DNA of 64,000 nt, taken from positions 59,048 to 123,047 of the forward strand of contig DBHK01000016.1 in the NCBI GenBank assembly GCA_002295635.1. Reading direction: 5' to 3'. The stretch's first letter is position 1, and each line of letters begins with the position of its first letter. Of the stretch, positions 63,049 through 64,000 are shown piece after piece. Origin of the DNA: UBA830 sp002295635. GTDB taxonomy: Bacteria; Pseudomonadota; Alphaproteobacteria; MPNO01; UBA830. The notes under the pieces are model-generated. The model saw only the letters and a list, made by a program, of their open reading frames with translations, searched no databases and was not told the origin of the DNA. A program made the translations under genes and the position numbers.

Positions 63049-63738
63049 TTAAACTTCCTCTGCAAAGGGGGAGTTGAAAAACTCTGCTAATTTCTTCTTG
63101 TCCTGTTCGTTTGTGTCTTTTGATTCAGCGTTACGCAACTTGCTTATAGCCATTTCCACTATAGATATTTTAACTTCACGTTTAGACATTACCCGCATAT
63201 CAGCACTCTGTTTATCTAAACTGCGTGAAGTGATCACACGTGGCATAGCAACTGGCGACAAGCCCAAGTCTCCACCAGCGTCAAATTCCAAAGCTCTGTC
63301 AAACCATTGCTGTATGCTAGCATCCGAGTGCACAAGTTCTTGCAAAATCTCTAATGCCTCTTCACAACATCTCTCACTTTTATTGTGAAATTTCTTAGCT
63401 GTGCTGTGATTCCCTTTTGTACTGTAGCCTTCTGCTCTGCTGTAGTTAAAAATTGCCTGTTTTAGCTTGTCTTCGTATCGCTTGAGTTCGTTTGGCTTTT
63501 CTTTCAGCTCTTCTCTAATTTGCTTCTGACTTTCCCATTCACTTTCATAACTCTCATATTCATCGTCAGTCATCCATGTAGCCAGCTGACGGTTCTGCAC
63601 GTGTTTTTCTCGTATAAGGCGGTCTAGCAAACCTTCTAACTTGGCTAACCGCTGTTTTTCTTTCTTTGAAAGCTCACACTTATCACGCTCGGTATTTTTG
63701 CGAGCCTTTAATGCGTGATTATTTTTTAAATAAAACAT
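63049..63738 (-). CDS. Unrecognised coiled-coil protein encoded directly after hsdR
   Basis: 229 residues, lysine- and glutamate-rich. Residues about 25-100 are predicted to form coiled coil (KKEKQRLAKLEGLLDRLIRE; KQIREELKEKPNELKRYEDK). A helix with CCEEALEILQELVHSD follows, then a Gly-rich stretch (FDAGGDLGLSPVAMPRV). No known family is recognised. It starts 16 bp after the hsdR stop on the same strand and is AT-rich, so it is probably in the restriction operon or a linked defence island. It could be a regulator, a structural partner or an unrelated passenger gene. Confidence 0.6.
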   Translation of the reverse strand: MFYLKNNHALKARKNTERDKCELSKKEKQRLAKLEGLLDRLIREKHVQNRQLATWMTDDEYESYESEWESQKQIREELKEKPNELKRYEDKLKQAIFNYSRAEGYSTKGNHSTAKKFHNKSERCCEEALEILQELVHSDASIQQWFDRALEFDAGGDLGLSPVAMPRVITSRSLDKQSADMRVMSKREVKISIVEMAISKLRNAESKDTNEQDKKKLAEFFNSPFAEEV

Positions 63739-63754
63739 CGTTTGTGTGTTTTAT

Positions 63755-64000
63755 CTAAGCAGCCCATTTTTCAGAGAAAGCTTCGGCCTGTTGTAAGACG
63801 GTTTGGATGGCGGCCGATTGCAGATCAGGTGGATAACCGTATTTTTTCAAAATGCGTTTTACGGCAACACGTATTTTAGCACGTGCCATCTCGCTGTGAT
63901 GCCAATCTATTGTTGCGTTGGAGCGCACTGATTGGAGTAATTCATTTGCAATCAGCTTGAGCTTTGCATCGCCCATTACATCAACAGCACTATCATTTTC
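63755..64000 (-). CDS. hsdR: Type I restriction enzyme HsdR, C-terminal end (partial)
   Basis: Only 81 C-terminal residues are inside the window; the gene continues past base 64000. The sequence MGDAKLKLIANELLQSVRS, DWHHSEMARAKIRVAVKRIL and LQSAAIQTVLQQAEAF matches the C-terminal region of type I R subunits (DUF3387-type). HsdR is the ATP-driven endonuclease/translocase of a type I restriction-modification system. The hsdM and hsdS genes would lie further upstream, outside the window. Confidence 0.8.
   Translation of the reverse strand, partial: ENDSAVDVMGDAKLKLIANELLQSVRSNATIDWHHSEMARAKIRVAVKRILKKYGYPPDLQSAAIQTVLQQAEAFSEKWAA

Noticed and set aside
1..64000. CRISPR arrays, tRNA/rRNA genes, insertion sequences or prophage
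   Set aside because: No direct-repeat arrays, cloverleaf-type T-loop motifs, transposase or phage structural genes were seen on either strand by eye.

Overview
The window reads as chromosomal DNA of an alphaproteobacterium, most likely a marine or soil Rhodospirillales-like lineage. The evidence is a housekeeping block in an alphaproteobacterial order (dnaB, alr, mlaE, mlaF, radA, cvpA, a purF remnant, an SDR, then der/bamB/yfgM-like genes on the other strand) together with lineage markers: a DUF2794 protein, a short GcrA-type protein, the long tandem-domain dCTP deaminase and an Nfu-type scaffold protein. No rRNA, tRNA, CRISPR array, insertion sequence or prophage was seen.

Layout. (1) 1-12.7 kb: catabolic genes, mostly on the minus strand. 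They are a LigE-like glutathione transferase (cut by the window edge), a salicylyl-CoA 5-hydroxylase/old-yellow-enzyme fusion, a hot-dog thioesterase, and an operon SDR / DUF35 / SCP-x-type thiolase / three-subunit molybdenum hydroxylase. A MaoC-like protein lies upstream of that operon. A dCTP deaminase and an Nfu protein are interspersed on the plus strand. (2) 13-26 kb: yciB, a decayed stretch, a MarR/HpaB-type monooxygenase operon, a phytanoyl-CoA dioxygenase-family gene, then the five-gene operon ubiD / AhpD-like / MarR / aldo-keto reductase / MFS. It is preceded on the same strand by a Rieske oxygenase and a tandem NIPSNAP protein, and flanked by EthD and OYE genes on the plus strand. 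(3) 26-41 kb: transporters, a quinone-oxidoreductase-like ADH, Nudix, a DUF2848/cupin/amidase cluster, two tandem acyl-CoA-dehydrogenase-fold monooxygenases, an EamA exporter, a transglutaminase-like protein, a decayed meta-pathway hydratase pseudogene, and ubiX. (4) 40-58.5 kb: cell envelope and housekeeping genes. These are an L,D-transpeptidase facing an alanine-zipper lipoprotein, cfa, the dnaB-alr-mlaEF-radA-cvpA operon with an internally deleted purF, der-bamB-yfgM, DUF2794, Nudix-fni and the GcrA-like gene. (5) 58.9-64 kb: envelope glycosyltransferases and a methyltransferase, then an AT-richer accessory end with an unrecognised coiled-coil gene directly after the 3' end of a type I restriction hsdR.

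How the genes work together. The first 40 kb look like a collection of aromatic/lignin-derived compound modules: CoA-thioester hydroxylation, reversible decarboxylation by a prenylated-FMN enzyme supplied by the orphan ubiX, Rieske O-demethylation, flavin hydroxylation and efflux/uptake. Two homologous MarR regulators sit in two of these operons. Upstream of each operon is a similar dyad (wTAGnTAA-N5-TTAnCTAA) placed on a recognisable sigma70-type promoter, which is the clearest regulatory signal in the window. Several oxygenases lack a local reductase, so electron-transfer partners must be elsewhere. The substrates are not determinable from sequence alone.
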